A stretch of 64,000 nucleotides of DNA from Nocardioides dokdonensis FR1436 (GTDB lineage Bacteria; Actinomycetota; Actinomycetes; Propionibacteriales; Nocardioidaceae), in assembly GCF_001653335.1 (NCBI RefSeq), contig NZ_CP015079.1, forward strand, positions 1,736,001 through 1,800,000. The letters run 5' to 3'. Both the position numbers and the translations under genes were made by a program. Below are positions 10,401 to 20,226 of this stretch, in pieces. The notes beneath the pieces were generated by a model. The model did not search any database, had not been told where the DNA came from, and saw only the letters and a program-made list of their open reading frames with translations. Positions within the stretch are counted from its first letter, which is position 1. Each line of letters opens with the position of its first letter.

Positions 10401-11944
10401 GCCAGCCGCTCGACGCGGTGCGCACCGAGCTGATGCGTGCAGACACCGGCGCCGGGCCGTTCACGCCGGTCCCCGACGGCAGCGCCATCATGTCGCCGTC
10501 GAACCGGGTGAACCCCGACGTCACGAGTGCAGACGGCGTCTTCCGGTGGGACGTCCTGGCCGGGTACTACCGGGTCGACGCCACGAAGGCAGGTTGCACG
10601 CCGACCTCGACGGCCGAGATGGAGGTGCCGCCGGAGCGGCTGGACCTGCTGATCAAGATGACCTGTGCGGCCGCTGCGGTGACACCGCTCGTGGCCCCCG
10701 AGGTGCAGGGCGTGCCGGCGGTCGGGACCGTGCTGACGGCGACGGCGGGCACCTGGCCCGGCGCGCTGGTCCCGACCCGGGTGGAGTGGCTGCGCGGGGC
10801 GACCGTGGTCGGTACCGATCCGGCGTACACGCCGGTCGCGGCCGACGCCGGCCGGACGCTCACGATGGTCCGCTACGCCAAGCGGCCCGACTACCTGCAG
10901 GAGAACCGAGCCGATGGCGCCCGGGTGAGCTTCGAGGAGGCGCGCTTCGAGCTGCCGGTCGCAGTGCCGGCCGCGCCCGGTGGCGGTGGCGGTGGCGGTG
11001 GCGGTACGCCGCCCCCGGCCGCGGCGCCGGTGAACACCGTGGCCCCGAGCATCGGCGGCGACGCCGAGGTCGGCGGCGCCCTGACGGCCCAGCCGGGCAC
11101 CTGGGACACCGAGGGTCTGACCTTCGCCTACCAGTGGATGCGCGACGGCGAAGCCATCGCCGGCGCCACCGCCTCGGGGTACACCGCGACGAAGGACGAC
11201 CTGGGCCGCTCGGTGAACGTGCGGGTGACCGCCAGCAGGACCGGTCGTACCGATGGCACGGCCATGGCCAGCCCGGTGGTGGTCGCTGCGGGTGGTGCAC
11301 CGACGGTGGTCACGGCTCCGAAGATCAGTGGTGAGCCCGTGGTGGGTGGGCTGCTGAGCGTCTCCGAGGGGACGTGGAGCGCGGAGGGCCTGTCCTTCGC
11401 CTACCAGTGGACCCGCGACGGTGAGCCGATCGCCGGCGCGACCGGGGCGACGTACACGCTCGGTGCGGCGGACAAGGGCACTCTGGTCGGGGTGCTGGTC
11501 ACGGCCTCGAGGGCTGGGTACGCCGACGGGTCGGCGGTCGCCGAGGGCCTGGCGGTCCCCGGTGACGAGCAGCCGGAGGAGCCGGTGTCGTCGAAGACCA
11601 AGGTCAAGGTGCTCGACAGGCCCGTGCGGGCTGACGAGCGTGCCCGGCTGAAGGTCGTGGTCCGCACGGTCGGTGAGGTCGTGCCGACCGGTGTCATCGA
11701 GGTGACGCTGGTGGGCGGCAGGACGCTGACCCGTGACCTGGACGCCGACGAGGCAGGCGTGCAGAAGCTCAAGCTGCCGAAGCTGGCGGCGGGCAAGTAC
11801 CGCGTCAAGGTCCGCTACCTGGGCTCCGAGGACGTCGAGGCGTCCAAGGCGCAGGTGCTGCGGGTGCGGGTCAAGCCTGCGAGGTCGGGCACGAGGGCCA
11901 TGCGTGCCGACCGTCCCGGAAGGAGCATGGTCGACCTCTGGTGA
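7454..11944 (+). CDS. large secreted multidomain protein with nidogen-like domain and Ig-like repeats
   Basis: This 1496-residue exported protein starts with a clear signal peptide ([22 protein letters not shown]). Residues about 40-550 look like several carboxypeptidase-regulatory-type beta-sandwich modules. About 570-730 resembles a nidogen-like (NIDO) domain, with [28 protein letters not shown] and [12 protein letters not shown]. Further such modules follow. A Gly9 linker near residue 1180 precedes two related repeats (about 1190-1280 and 1280-1370) that share FAYQWxRDGExIAGAT; a more divergent related repeat lies before the linker. A final Ig-like module ends at the C-terminus. There is no LPxTG motif or C-terminal membrane segment, so it is probably released or held non-covalently. 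An adhesive or matrix role is inferred from domain type only. No enzymatic domain is recognised. Confidence 0.75.
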   Translation: MRSSPRRSGLSVLLSLVLLLGSLLVAGAAAAAPSPEAGNGTLTGFAHDLQARGLDGVTVEAFAVGSDPDVDPPVGTTGTPSETGRAPGNWYLELPQGEYRLRFSGAGLQTQWYGGGAGRVVQVAEGLIERLPATSLRGTATAVVHGTVHDDLDHRAVHDILVEAVDADGLPAASALTYSSDQFQSDGYFALHLDAGTWTIRASDPDGRGYEPIEMGEVTVAAGEEKKLGDFRVSRRTGQVAVSVVDGLSRPLARPRVKIREVPGAPYFKAKGRADEDGTIVFTGVPESTDSVTVCADAGTGWVCLGGVRKRRAAETLHVVGGQTTLAEVVVDQVLVTGSVVDQEGRPIMGADVDIISVEGDSYNWAGNAPSDASGRFAVAMLRTADTAYTACVYGRAWTCLGGRSNPARAHTFTIPTDVAEHEIAEALVLDNRPPTTVTSTVRTVGGNKVVAPILQALRWDGDEWTAVSESVGDGSGRVSAELTQGTYTFRFLRAGFAPLVLGGGSELPGAPVEGSSVEVGADPVDLGTVLLQPRPRTSAPTGGEYGPAYDHCLSNYLPPNDDESSDAVALPFALSFFGQPYSDVFVNNNGNVTFGEELSAYTPSAFSSDAGGGYSGPPIIAPFFADVDTRGEGSNVVTYGASPDGSSFCVNWVDVGYFSHATDRLNSFQLLLTQRSGAESSEGDFDITFNYDQLQWDIGEVSDVTALAGFTAGTPDVPGTVIQLDGSLEPGALLDDGPNSLVGGTQNAGDRLGRYLFPVRNGEVSQLLGGLSGQVVDESGDPVPGALVEPCRAVSGVLRCAGVVRTNSDGHFTSVGLPEGSYQLRVSPPAGSAHFPTTASGTVVRGVTTALESPVLLTRPRPAPAGVELGNSPGADPWLPAPYIDQNGVYVVHYRAPLDLVVEGCPGVADPAWSLVVEGVERSAGVLVESAPGVYRATVPSAYPEHGEATLTTTVLATCDATRPVVFDLYIDPSGVVTDQYGQPLDAVRTELMRADTGAGPFTPVPDGSAIMSPSNRVNPDVTSADGVFRWDVLAGYYRVDATKAGCTPTSTAEMEVPPERLDLLIKMTCAAAAVTPLVAPEVQGVPAVGTVLTATAGTWPGALVPTRVEWLRGATVVGTDPAYTPVAADAGRTLTMVRYAKRPDYLQENRADGARVSFEEARFELPVAVPAAPGGGGGGGGGTPPPAAAPVNTVAPSIGGDAEVGGALTAQPGTWDTEGLTFAYQWMRDGEAIAGATASGYTATKDDLGRSVNVRVTASRTGRTDGTAMASPVVVAAGGAPTVVTAPKISGEPVVGGLLSVSEGTWSAEGLSFAYQWTRDGEPIAGATGATYTLGAADKGTLVGVLVTASRAGYADGSAVAEGLAVPGDEQPEEPVSSKTKVKVLDRPVRADERARLKVVVRTVGEVVPTGVIEVTLVGGRTLTRDLDADEAGVQKLKLPKLAAGKYRVKVRYLGSEDVEASKAQVLRVRVKPARSGTRAMRADRPGRSMVDLW

Positions 11945-11953
11945 TCCACCCTG

Positions 11954-11986
11954 CAGGGGCCGGACCGTTCGTCGGTCCGGCCCCTG
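11954..11986 (+). terminator. strong hairpin terminator after the secreted-protein gene
   Basis: A perfect 13-bp stem (CAGGGGCCGGACC and its complement) with a 7-nt loop begins 10 nt after the stop codon. There is no T run, as is usual in high-GC actinobacteria. Confidence 0.8.
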
Positions 11987-12004
11987 TGGGATGCCCCTTG
12001 TCCT

Positions 12005-12030
12005 CGTTTGTTCACCCGGGTGAACAAACG
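12005..12030. promoter_or_regulatory. 26-bp perfect palindrome, candidate TetR operator
   Basis: The palindrome is centred on TTCACCCGGGTGAA and extends to CGTTTG...CAAACG without a mismatch; outside it CCTC and GAGG also pair after a 2-nt bulge. It lies about 70 bp upstream of the truncated TetR gene, a typical place for an autoregulatory operator. It could also form an RNA hairpin. Confidence 0.6.
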
Positions 12031-12101
12031 CGAGGAAGGGGGTGTGGAGAAGCAGCCCGGCAGCGGGCCGACCTGTCGGCGGACGGTGGTGGTGTCGGCG
12101 C

Positions 12102-12440
12102 ATGAGACCCAGGAACGAGTGGACCCGCAGCGCCGACGTGGCCGATGCGATCAACGCCCTCCTGCTGCAGCAGGGGCTCGGTGCGCCGAGCCAGCGTGCG
12201 ATCGCCGCGCAGACCAGGCTGAGCCCCGGCACGCTGACCTACGAGTACGGGAGCCGGGCGGACATGCTGCGGCTGACCGGGATCCAGGTGGGACGTGACC
12301 ACGCCCGGATCTGGGCGGACCGGTGCTACCGGGCCCGGAGGTCGGGGGAGACCGGGCTCGACGCGCTGCTGCCCCGCGACGAGCTGGACCTCGAGCACGA
12401 ACGGCTGTGGGGCGCCTGGCGCGAGCTGGCCCCGCGATGA
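12102..12440 (+). CDS. TetR-family transcriptional regulator, short
   Basis: The first about 60 residues form a TetR-type helix-turn-helix DNA-binding domain, seen in PSQRAIAAQTRLSPGTLTYEYGSRADML. With the ATG at 12102 the protein has only 112 residues, against about 190-200 for the family, so most of the ligand-binding and dimerisation domain is missing. Its stop at 12438-12440 overlaps an ATG of another frame that stays open to about 12538 (MTDGHEAWTASRARAALAAL), so a frameshift or decay of the 3' half is possible. The 26-bp palindrome upstream is the likely binding site. The protein may be a remnant, or a regulator without ligand control. Confidence 0.65.
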   Translation: MRPRNEWTRSADVADAINALLLQQGLGAPSQRAIAAQTRLSPGTLTYEYGSRADMLRLTGIQVGRDHARIWADRCYRARRSGETGLDALLPRDELDLEHERLWGAWRELAPR

Positions 12441-12535
12441 CCGACGGCCACGAGGCATGGACGGCGTCGCGGGCCCGTGCGGCGCTGGCCGCGCTCGGTC
12501 CGAGACCGAGTGCGCACCCGTCCTGTCCCGCCCCT

Positions 12536-12541
12536 TAGGCT
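12536..12541 (+). promoter_or_regulatory. -10 element for leaderless hpt
   Basis: TAGGCT lies 6 nt before the ATG at 12548. It shows that hpt has its own promoter behind the inserted block. Confidence 0.6.
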
Positions 12542-12547
12542 CCTCAC

Positions 12548-13099
12548 ATGGACTCTGCCCACGTGGAGCACGACCTCGTCAACGTCCTCTTCACCGAGGC
12601 CCAGATCCAGGCCCGGCTCAAGGAGATGGCCGCCCAGATCGAGCAGGACTACGAGGGCGAGGAGCTCCTCATCGTCGGCATCCTGCGCGGCGCGGTGATG
12701 GTGATGGCCGACCTGGCCCGCTCCTTCACCCGCCACCTCGAGATGGACTGGATGGCGGTGACCTCGTACGGCTCGGGCACCAAGTCCAGCGGCGTCGTGC
12801 GGATCCTCAAGGACCTCGACACCGACATCTCGGGGCGTCACGTCGTGATCGTCGACGAGATCATCGACACCGGCCTGACCCTGTCCTGGCTGACCTCGAA
12901 CCTCACCAGCCGCAACCCCGCCAGCGTCGAGATCGCCACCCTGCTGCGCAAGCCCGAGGCGCTGCAGATGCCGGTCGACGTGAAGTACGTCGGCTGGGAC
13001 ATCCCCAACGAGTTCGTCGTCGGCTACGGCCTGGACTACCGCGAGAAGTACCGCAACCTGCGCGACATCGGCACCCTCGCCCCGCACGTCTACTCCTGA
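12548..13099 (+). CDS. hpt: hypoxanthine phosphoribosyltransferase
   Basis: Hpt salvages hypoxanthine or guanine with PRPP to IMP or GMP in the cytoplasm. The PRPP-binding loop is visible as VVIVDEIIDTGLTLSWL around residues 100-116, with the two acidic residues and the DTG of the family. The 183-residue length is typical. The end of the protein (FVVGYGLDYREKYRNL) is the conserved C-terminal signature. It is followed after 105 nt by ftsH, the usual actinobacterial order tilS-hpt-ftsH-folE, here with tilS separated from it. Confidence 0.95.
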   Translation: MDSAHVEHDLVNVLFTEAQIQARLKEMAAQIEQDYEGEELLIVGILRGAVMVMADLARSFTRHLEMDWMAVTSYGSGTKSSGVVRILKDLDTDISGRHVVIVDEIIDTGLTLSWLTSNLTSRNPASVEIATLLRKPEALQMPVDVKYVGWDIPNEFVVGYGLDYREKYRNLRDIGTLAPHVYS

Positions 13100-13204
13100 G
13101 CAGCGCCTGCCGGGGCCCCCTGATCACCAGTCGCCTGCGAGAATGAGCCGGACGACGGTGTGTACCGCCGTCCGCCCGTTCGAGCCCCCAGACGAGAGAA
13201 GTCC

Positions 13205-15333
<2,129 letters not shown>

Positions 15334-15337
<4 letters not shown>

Positions 15338-15954
15338 CCGACCCGGTCACCGTGGCGGAGCGGGATCCGGGGGACATCCCGGACTTCGACCACGCCCGGG
15401 CCGAGGCCGCGGTGCGTGAGCTGCTGCTCGCGATCGGGGAGGACCCCGACCGCGAGGGCCTGCTCGAGACCCCGGCCCGGGTGGCCCGGGCGTACGCCGA
15501 GACCACCGCCGGGCTGCGGATGCGGGCCGAGGACGTGCTGACCACGACCTTCGACCTGGGTCACGGCGAGATGGTCCTGGTGCGGGACATCGAGCTGTGG
15601 TCGATGTGCGAGCACCACCTGGTGCCCTTCACCGGGGTCGCGCACGTCGGCTACATCCCCGCCGAGTCCGGCAAGATCACCGGCATCTCCAAGCTGGCCC
15701 GGCTCGTCGACGTCTACGCGCAGCGCCCGCAGGTCCAGGAGCGGCTGACCACCCAGATCGTCGAGTCCCTGATGCGGATCCTCGACGCGCGCGGTGCCGT
15801 GGTCGTCATCGAGGCCGAGCACCTGTGCATGACGATGCGGGGGGTCCGCAAGGCCGGCGCCCGCACGATCACCTCCGCGGTGCGCGGCACGATGCTCACC
15901 GACCAGGCGACGCGCGCCGAGGCCATGGCCCTGATCCACGGCACCACCCGCTGA
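15334..15954 (+). CDS. folE: GTP cyclohydrolase I
   Basis: FolE converts GTP to 7,8-dihydroneopterin triphosphate, the first step of folate synthesis. The zinc and active-site signature [10 protein letters not shown] is present, with the later [22 protein letters not shown] region. The start is set at GTG 15334, which overlaps the ftsH stop as GTGA and implies translational coupling; an in-frame GTG at 15325 would add three residues. It is the first gene of a compact folE-folP-folB-folK cluster. Confidence 0.94.
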
Positions 15955-15970
15955 GCGAGGGGTCGACCCG

Positions 15971-16852
15971 ATGATCCCTGCGCCGGCCGTCCCGCTGGGC
16001 GTCCCCCTGGGGCGCCCCCGGGTGATGGGCGTCGTCAACGTCACTCCCGACTCCTTCTCCGACGGCGGCCGGTACGCCGCCCCCGCCGACGCGGTCGCCC
16101 ACGGGCTCGCGCTGCTGGACGAGGGCGCCGACCTGCTCGACATCGGCGGCGAGTCGACCCGGCCCGGTGCGACGCGCCCGCTGGTGGCCGAGGAGCTGGC
16201 CCGCGTGGTGCCGGTGATCCGCGAGCTGGCCGACGCCGGGGCGGTCGTCTCCGTCGACACGATGCGCCACGAGGTGGCCGAGGCCGCGCTCGAGGCCGGC
16301 GCCGTGGTGGTCAACGACGTCTCCGGCGGGCTCGCGGACCCGGCCGTGCTCGAGGTCGTCGCGGCCGCGGGTGCGACGTACGTGGCGATGCACTGGCGCG
16401 CCCACAGCGACCGGATGCGCGACTTCGCGGTCTACGACGAGGCCGGCGGTGTCGTGGCCGCGGTCTGTCGCGAGCTGGAGGAACGGGTGGAGGTGATCCG
16501 GGCCGCCGGCGTGGCCGACGACCGGATCGTGCTGGACCCGGGCCTGGGCTTCGCCAAGACCCCCGCGCACAGCTGGGCGCTGCTGCGCGACCTCGACCCG
16601 CTGCTGGCCCTGGGCCACCCTCTGTTGGTGGGCGCGAGCCGCAAGTCGTTCCTGGGCTCGCTGCTGGACTCCTCGCGAGCCGGCAGGGGCGGACCCCGCC
16701 CCGTGGGGGAGCGGGAGGCCGCCCACCTGGCCGTCGTGCTCGAGCTGGCCCGAGCCGGCGTCTGGGGGGTGCGGGTGCACGACGTACGGTCGGCACGCGA
16801 CGCCCTGGCCGTCTGGGCCGCACTGACGCAGGAGGAGGGACCCCATGACTGA
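15971..16852 (+). CDS. folP: dihydropteroate synthase
   Basis: FolP joins hydroxymethyl-dihydropterin pyrophosphate to p-aminobenzoate and is the sulfonamide target. Both family signatures are visible: MGVVNVTPDSFSDGG near residue 20 and DIGGESTRPGA near residue 58. The TIM-barrel motif GASRKSF lies near residue 220. At 293 residues the length is normal. Its end overlaps the start of folB by 8 nt; the overlap region carries a strong ribosome-binding site (GGAGGAGGG) for folB. Confidence 0.94.
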   Translation: MIPAPAVPLGVPLGRPRVMGVVNVTPDSFSDGGRYAAPADAVAHGLALLDEGADLLDIGGESTRPGATRPLVAEELARVVPVIRELADAGAVVSVDTMRHEVAEAALEAGAVVVNDVSGGLADPAVLEVVAAAGATYVAMHWRAHSDRMRDFAVYDEAGGVVAAVCRELEERVEVIRAAGVADDRIVLDPGLGFAKTPAHSWALLRDLDPLLALGHPLLVGASRKSFLGSLLDSSRAGRGGPRPVGEREAAHLAVVLELARAGVWGVRVHDVRSARDALAVWAALTQEEGPHD

Positions 16853-17216
16853 CGAGATCTCGGTCCTCGGCGTGGAGTGCTTCGCCCACCACGGGGTCCT
16901 GGAGCACGAGAAGCGCGACGGCCAGACCTTCGTGCTCGACCTCACCCTGGGCCTGGACACCGCACCCGCGGCCGCCTCGGACGACTTGCGCGACACCGTC
17001 GACTACGGAAGTCTCGTGGCCGCGGTCAAGACCGCGGTGGAGCGCGACCCCGTCGACCTGATCGAGACGGTGGCCCAGCGGATCGCCGATGTCTGCTTGT
17101 TGCACGATCGTGTTGAATGGGCCCGGATCACGGTCCACAAGCCGCACGCCCCCATCCGCGCGACGTTCTCGGACGTCACGCTGACGATCACCCGGAGACG
17201 CGAGGACTCGACGTGA
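16845..17216 (+). CDS. folB: dihydroneopterin aldolase
   Basis: FolB cleaves dihydroneopterin to hydroxymethyl-dihydropterin and glycolaldehyde. The protein has 123 residues and begins with EISVLGVECFAHHGVLEHEK, the typical start of the family. DTVDYGSL and the closing segment ITVHKPHAPI are also characteristic. The start at ATG 16845 has an excellent Shine-Dalgarno sequence inside folP. The stop codon overlaps the folK GTG as GTGA. Confidence 0.93.
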   Translation: MTDEISVLGVECFAHHGVLEHEKRDGQTFVLDLTLGLDTAPAAASDDLRDTVDYGSLVAAVKTAVERDPVDLIETVAQRIADVCLLHDRVEWARITVHKPHAPIRATFSDVTLTITRRREDST

Positions 17217-17782
17217 CTGAGACCCCCAACCCGCACATCATCAACGCGGACACCCTGACCGGTGAGATGCGCCCCATCCGCCGGGTGGTCCTGGCCCTCG
17301 GGTCGAACCTCGGCGAGCGGATGTCCATGCTCCAGGGCGCGGTCAACGCGATCGCCGACACCCCGGACGTCTGGGTCACCGGCGTCTCGCCGGTCTACGA
17401 GACCGAGCCGGTCGACGCCCCGGAGGGCTCGCGCAACTACCTGAACGCGGTCGTCCTGGCCGACACCACGCTGGCCGCCAACCGGCTGATGGACCGTGCG
17501 CTGGCCATCGAGGACGCCTTCGAGCGGGAGCGCAGCGAGGTCCTCAACGCGCCGCGCACCCTCGACGTCGACCTGATCGTCGTCGGCGACCGGCGCAGCA
17601 ACGAGCCGCACCTGCGCCTGCCGCACCCGCGCGCCGCCGAGCGCCCCTTCGTGCTCAAGCCGTGGTTCGACCTGGAGCCCGACGCGAGCCTGCCCGAGCG
17701 CGGACCGATCGCCGACCTGCTCGCCGAGACCGGCCTGGACGGCATCACGCTGCGCGAGGACCTCACGCTCGCGGTCGAGTGA
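17213..17782 (+). CDS. folK: 2-amino-4-hydroxy-6-hydroxymethyldihydropteridine pyrophosphokinase
   Basis: FolK transfers pyrophosphate from ATP to hydroxymethyl-dihydropterin. The sequence shows VVLALGSNLGERM near residue 24, VSPVYETEPVD, and the metal- and substrate-binding segment APRTLDVDLIVVGD. LPHPRAAERPFVLKPW is the conserved C-terminal signature. The 189-residue protein starts at GTG 17213, which overlaps the folB stop (GTGA). The next gene starts in the same way on the folK stop, so the string of four genes is probably one translationally coupled operon. Confidence 0.94.
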   Translation: MTETPNPHIINADTLTGEMRPIRRVVLALGSNLGERMSMLQGAVNAIADTPDVWVTGVSPVYETEPVDAPEGSRNYLNAVVLADTTLAANRLMDRALAIEDAFERERSEVLNAPRTLDVDLIVVGDRRSNEPHLRLPHPRAAERPFVLKPWFDLEPDASLPERGPIADLLAETGLDGITLREDLTLAVE

Positions 17783-18246
17783 GCGAGCCCGAGGGCCGGC
17801 TCACCCCGACCTCGCCCGCCGCGCTGACCGCGGCAGTGGTGCTCGGTCTGGTCCTCGGCTGGCTGGCGCGCCCGGTCACCACGGCGTGGCTCGGCTCGGC
17901 GCCGGTGGTCACCTGGGTGCAGCCCGCGCTGCTGGCGCTGGTCGCGCTCGTCGTCGGGGTCACCGCGCGGCACACCCACGTCAGCCTGCAGCAGCGGCGC
18001 GAGCCGATGGAGCCGCACCGCGCGGTCAACCGGCTCGCCTTCGGTCGCGCGAGCGCCTACGCCGGCGCGCTCGTGGGCGCCGGGTACGCCGGCTACGCGC
18101 TGTCCTGGCTGGGTCTGAGCGCCGAGCTGGCGGGCCAGCGGATGCTCTGGTCGGGGCTGGCCGCCCTCGCCGGTGTGGCCGTCGTCGCGTGCGGGCTGGC
18201 GCTCGAGCGCGCGTGTCGCGTGCCTGAGGACGATCCGGACGCCTAG
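17779..18246 (+). CDS. DUF3180 membrane protein
   Basis: The 155-residue protein has four hydrophobic segments (about residues 14-32, 43-61, 93-112 and 121-139). The motif HRAVNRLAFGRASAYAGALVGAGYAGYA is of the type found in the actinobacterial DUF3180 family, which regularly follows folK. The start GTG 17779 overlaps the folK stop codon (GTGA). The function is unknown; its constant place beside folate genes suggests a membrane role linked to this operon, but no catalytic residues are recognised. Confidence 0.8.
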   Translation: MSEPEGRLTPTSPAALTAAVVLGLVLGWLARPVTTAWLGSAPVVTWVQPALLALVALVVGVTARHTHVSLQQRREPMEPHRAVNRLAFGRASAYAGALVGAGYAGYALSWLGLSAELAGQRMLWSGLAALAGVAVVACGLALERACRVPEDDPDA

Positions 18247-18249
18247 CCT
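18244..18249 (+). promoter_or_regulatory. -10 element for leaderless coiled-coil gene
   Basis: TAGCCT overlaps the stop codon of the DUF3180 gene and lies 6 nt before the ATG at 18256. Confidence 0.55.
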
Positions 18250-18255
18250 GCAGGT

Positions 18256-18897
18256 ATGTCCTCATCTGTCGCTGGAGCCCCGCAGGCCTCGTCCGTCACA
18301 TCCGCCTCGCGGAGCTCGCGTCGTCGGCAGCGCTCGACCCGCCTGAGCGTGGCCACCGCCCTGCTGGTGCTCTCGGCCCTGCTGGTGCTGGGTGCCGTGG
18401 CCAGCGGCTCCGCGCTGCTGGTCACCGTCGCCGCCCTGGGCGCCGTCGTGCTGGGGGCCGCTGCCACCCGGATGACCCACGCCGAGCTGCTGGCCTCGCG
18501 CCGCGACGCCAACCGCGACCGGGCCGAGCAGGCCCAGGCCTACCGCCGCCTCGCCGAGGCCCGCGCCGACGAGCACGCAGCCCGGGTCGCCGAGCTCACC
18601 GGTCGGCTGGGCGAGCGCGAGGTCGCCCTGGGCGACCTGCAGACCGAGCTGGTCAAGACCCAGCGCACCGCCGCCGAGAGCGCCCGCCAGGTCGAGGTGG
18701 CCCACCGCCGCAACGTCGACCTCGAAAAGGAGGGTCGCCTGGTCAGCCGAAGCCTCGAGTCCGCCGAGGAGCGCGCCGCCGACGCCATCGTCCGGGTCGC
18801 CGAGCTCGAGGCCGAGATCGACGTCCTGCGCGCCGAGCTCGAGACCGTCACCGTCGCCTGGCGCTCCGCCGAGGCCGGCGCCCGCCGCCGCGCCTGA
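18256..18897 (+). CDS. membrane protein with cytoplasmic coiled coil, unknown function
   Basis: I do not recognise this 213-residue protein. It begins with a Ser/Arg-rich segment, then has two closely spaced transmembrane helices (about residues 33-75). The remaining about 130 residues form an Ala/Glu/Arg-rich coiled coil with clear heptad character (RADEHAARVAELTGRLGERE and onwards). The topology suggests that both termini are cytoplasmic. Its position after the folate operon may be only chance, since it seems to have its own leaderless promoter. Confidence 0.65.
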   Translation: MSSSVAGAPQASSVTSASRSSRRRQRSTRLSVATALLVLSALLVLGAVASGSALLVTVAALGAVVLGAAATRMTHAELLASRRDANRDRAEQAQAYRRLAEARADEHAARVAELTGRLGEREVALGDLQTELVKTQRTAAESARQVEVAHRRNVDLEKEGRLVSRSLESAEERAADAIVRVAELEAEIDVLRAELETVTVAWRSAEAGARRRA

Positions 18898-18953
18898 GCC
18901 TGGATCGCCGGTCCCGTTTCGGACCACGCCCTGACGGGCGAGGCGACGTACGA

Positions 18954-18959
18954 CATCAT
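18954..18959 (+). promoter_or_regulatory. possible -10 element for the GNAT gene
   Basis: CATCAT lies 6 nt before the GTG at 18966. It keeps the conserved A and T of the TAnnnT pattern but not the first T. Confidence 0.35.
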
Positions 18960-18965
18960 GTCCGG

Positions 18966-20090
18966 GTGATTCCCGAGGAGAACCTGCCCGACGAGAACCG
19001 CTTCGAGAGCGACCCGGGGGAGATCTTCGACGACCTGCCCCTGCCGGACGGGTGGGAGGTCGGCACGCCGGACGCCGACGACCCGGCCGAGGTCGCCCGC
19101 CTGACCCACCTGCTGCGCGCGCACGAGCGGCACGGGCGCGGCTGGGCCGGGGCCGGCGTCGACGACGTGCTGGTCGAGGTCTCCGAGCACGGCCTGCGCA
19201 CCCGCGAGAACGTCGTGATCCGCGACCCCGAGGGGCAGATCGAGGCCTGGGGCAGCGTCCACGACCGCGCCGGCGGCCGGATGCTCTACTCCCACATCGT
19301 CAGCCGCGAGCTGGGCGCGCCGATCGCGCGCAAGTGCTCGGACGCCCTCTTCGAGTGGGCCACCGCGCAGGCCCGCGCCGTCGGCGAGGCCCGTGGGCTG
19401 CCGACCCAGCAGATCGACACCGGTGCCTTCGAGGACGACGGGCGCCAGGCCGAGTGGCTGACCCGCGCCGGCTTCCGCAAGGTGCGCACCTGGTGGCAGA
19501 TGAACCGCCCGGTGACACCCGAGGAGGTCGACCTGGTCCCCGACAACGAGGAGTGGGAGGCCCGCGGGGTGCGCTTCCGCCTCGTCGACCGCGAGGGCCA
19601 GGGGCTGCCCGACGAGGCCGACCTCCGCGCCGTGCACGACGTGCTCGAGCAGTCCTTCAACGACCACTTCAACAACTTCGAGGAGAGCTACGCGGAGTTC
19701 CTGCACCGGCTGCGCGAGGACCCCGGGCACCGCTGGAACCACTGGTGGCTCGCCGAGATGTTCGACGACGTCCCCGAGGGCCTCACCGCCGAGGAGGGCC
19801 GGCACCCCGCGGTCGGTGCCCTGATCGGCACGTTCTCCGAGAACGCGACCGGTCCGGACTCGTCGTACGTCTCCTACATCGGCGTCATCGAGGCCGCCCG
19901 CGGACGCGGGGTGGCCAAGGGCCTGCTGCGCACGATCATCAGCGACGCGGCCCGCCGCGGCCGGATCGGGGTGGGCCTCGAGGTCGACGCCGACTCCGCC
20001 ACCAACGCCGACGGGCTCTACACCTCCATGGGCTGGCGCACGAAGTACGTGACCCAGTCCTGGCACCGCGACGTCCCCGTCGAGGGCTGA
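18966..20090 (+). CDS. GNAT-family N-acetyltransferase, two-domain type
   Basis: The C-terminal half (about residues 200-365) is a GNAT acetyltransferase domain with acetyl-CoA loop EAARGRGVAKGLL and the closing motif GLYTSMGWRTKYV. The N-terminal half looks like a second, weaker GNAT fold. This architecture is shared with mycothiol synthase (MshD) and similar actinobacterial proteins, but the sequence does not allow me to call MshD. The protein has 374 residues and starts at GTG 18966. It is convergent with the ABC-transporter ATPase, with a palindromic repeat between the two. Confidence 0.78.
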   Translation: MIPEENLPDENRFESDPGEIFDDLPLPDGWEVGTPDADDPAEVARLTHLLRAHERHGRGWAGAGVDDVLVEVSEHGLRTRENVVIRDPEGQIEAWGSVHDRAGGRMLYSHIVSRELGAPIARKCSDALFEWATAQARAVGEARGLPTQQIDTGAFEDDGRQAEWLTRAGFRKVRTWWQMNRPVTPEEVDLVPDNEEWEARGVRFRLVDREGQGLPDEADLRAVHDVLEQSFNDHFNNFEESYAEFLHRLREDPGHRWNHWWLAEMFDDVPEGLTAEEGRHPAVGALIGTFSENATGPDSSYVSYIGVIEAARGRGVAKGLLRTIISDAARRGRIGVGLEVDADSATNADGLYTSMGWRTKYVTQSWHRDVPVEG

Positions 20091-20111
20091 GGGCGGCGGC
20101 CGGCCGCCTGA

Positions 20112-20210
20112 TGCTTCATCGGCCGGCCGATGAACCTGGCGGCGGGACGATGAAGCTTCATCGTCCATCCAGGAGCTTCATCGGCCGCCCGATGAACCTC
20201 CCGGCCAGCC
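20112..20210. repeat. triple-palindrome intergenic repeat, copy B
   Basis: This copy is homologous to 2794-2892, with the same order of three palindromes. The central unit is 20141-20170, which differs from copy A at two positions of its right arm. The flanking units contain ATCGGCCGGCCGAT and a variant with one change. It again lies between the 3' ends of two convergent genes. Confidence 0.85.
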
Positions 20211-20226
20211 GGAGGCGAGGCGCCGC

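Noticed and set aside
11880..11944. Sortase anchor on the secreted multidomain protein
   Set aside because: No LPxTG-like motif, hydrophobic helix or basic tail is present; the protein simply ends after the Ig-like module.
12438..12538. Separate small gene downstream of the TetR gene
   Set aside because: The 33-codon frame starting at 12438 has no independent signal and may be the displaced end of the TetR gene. It was mentioned there instead.
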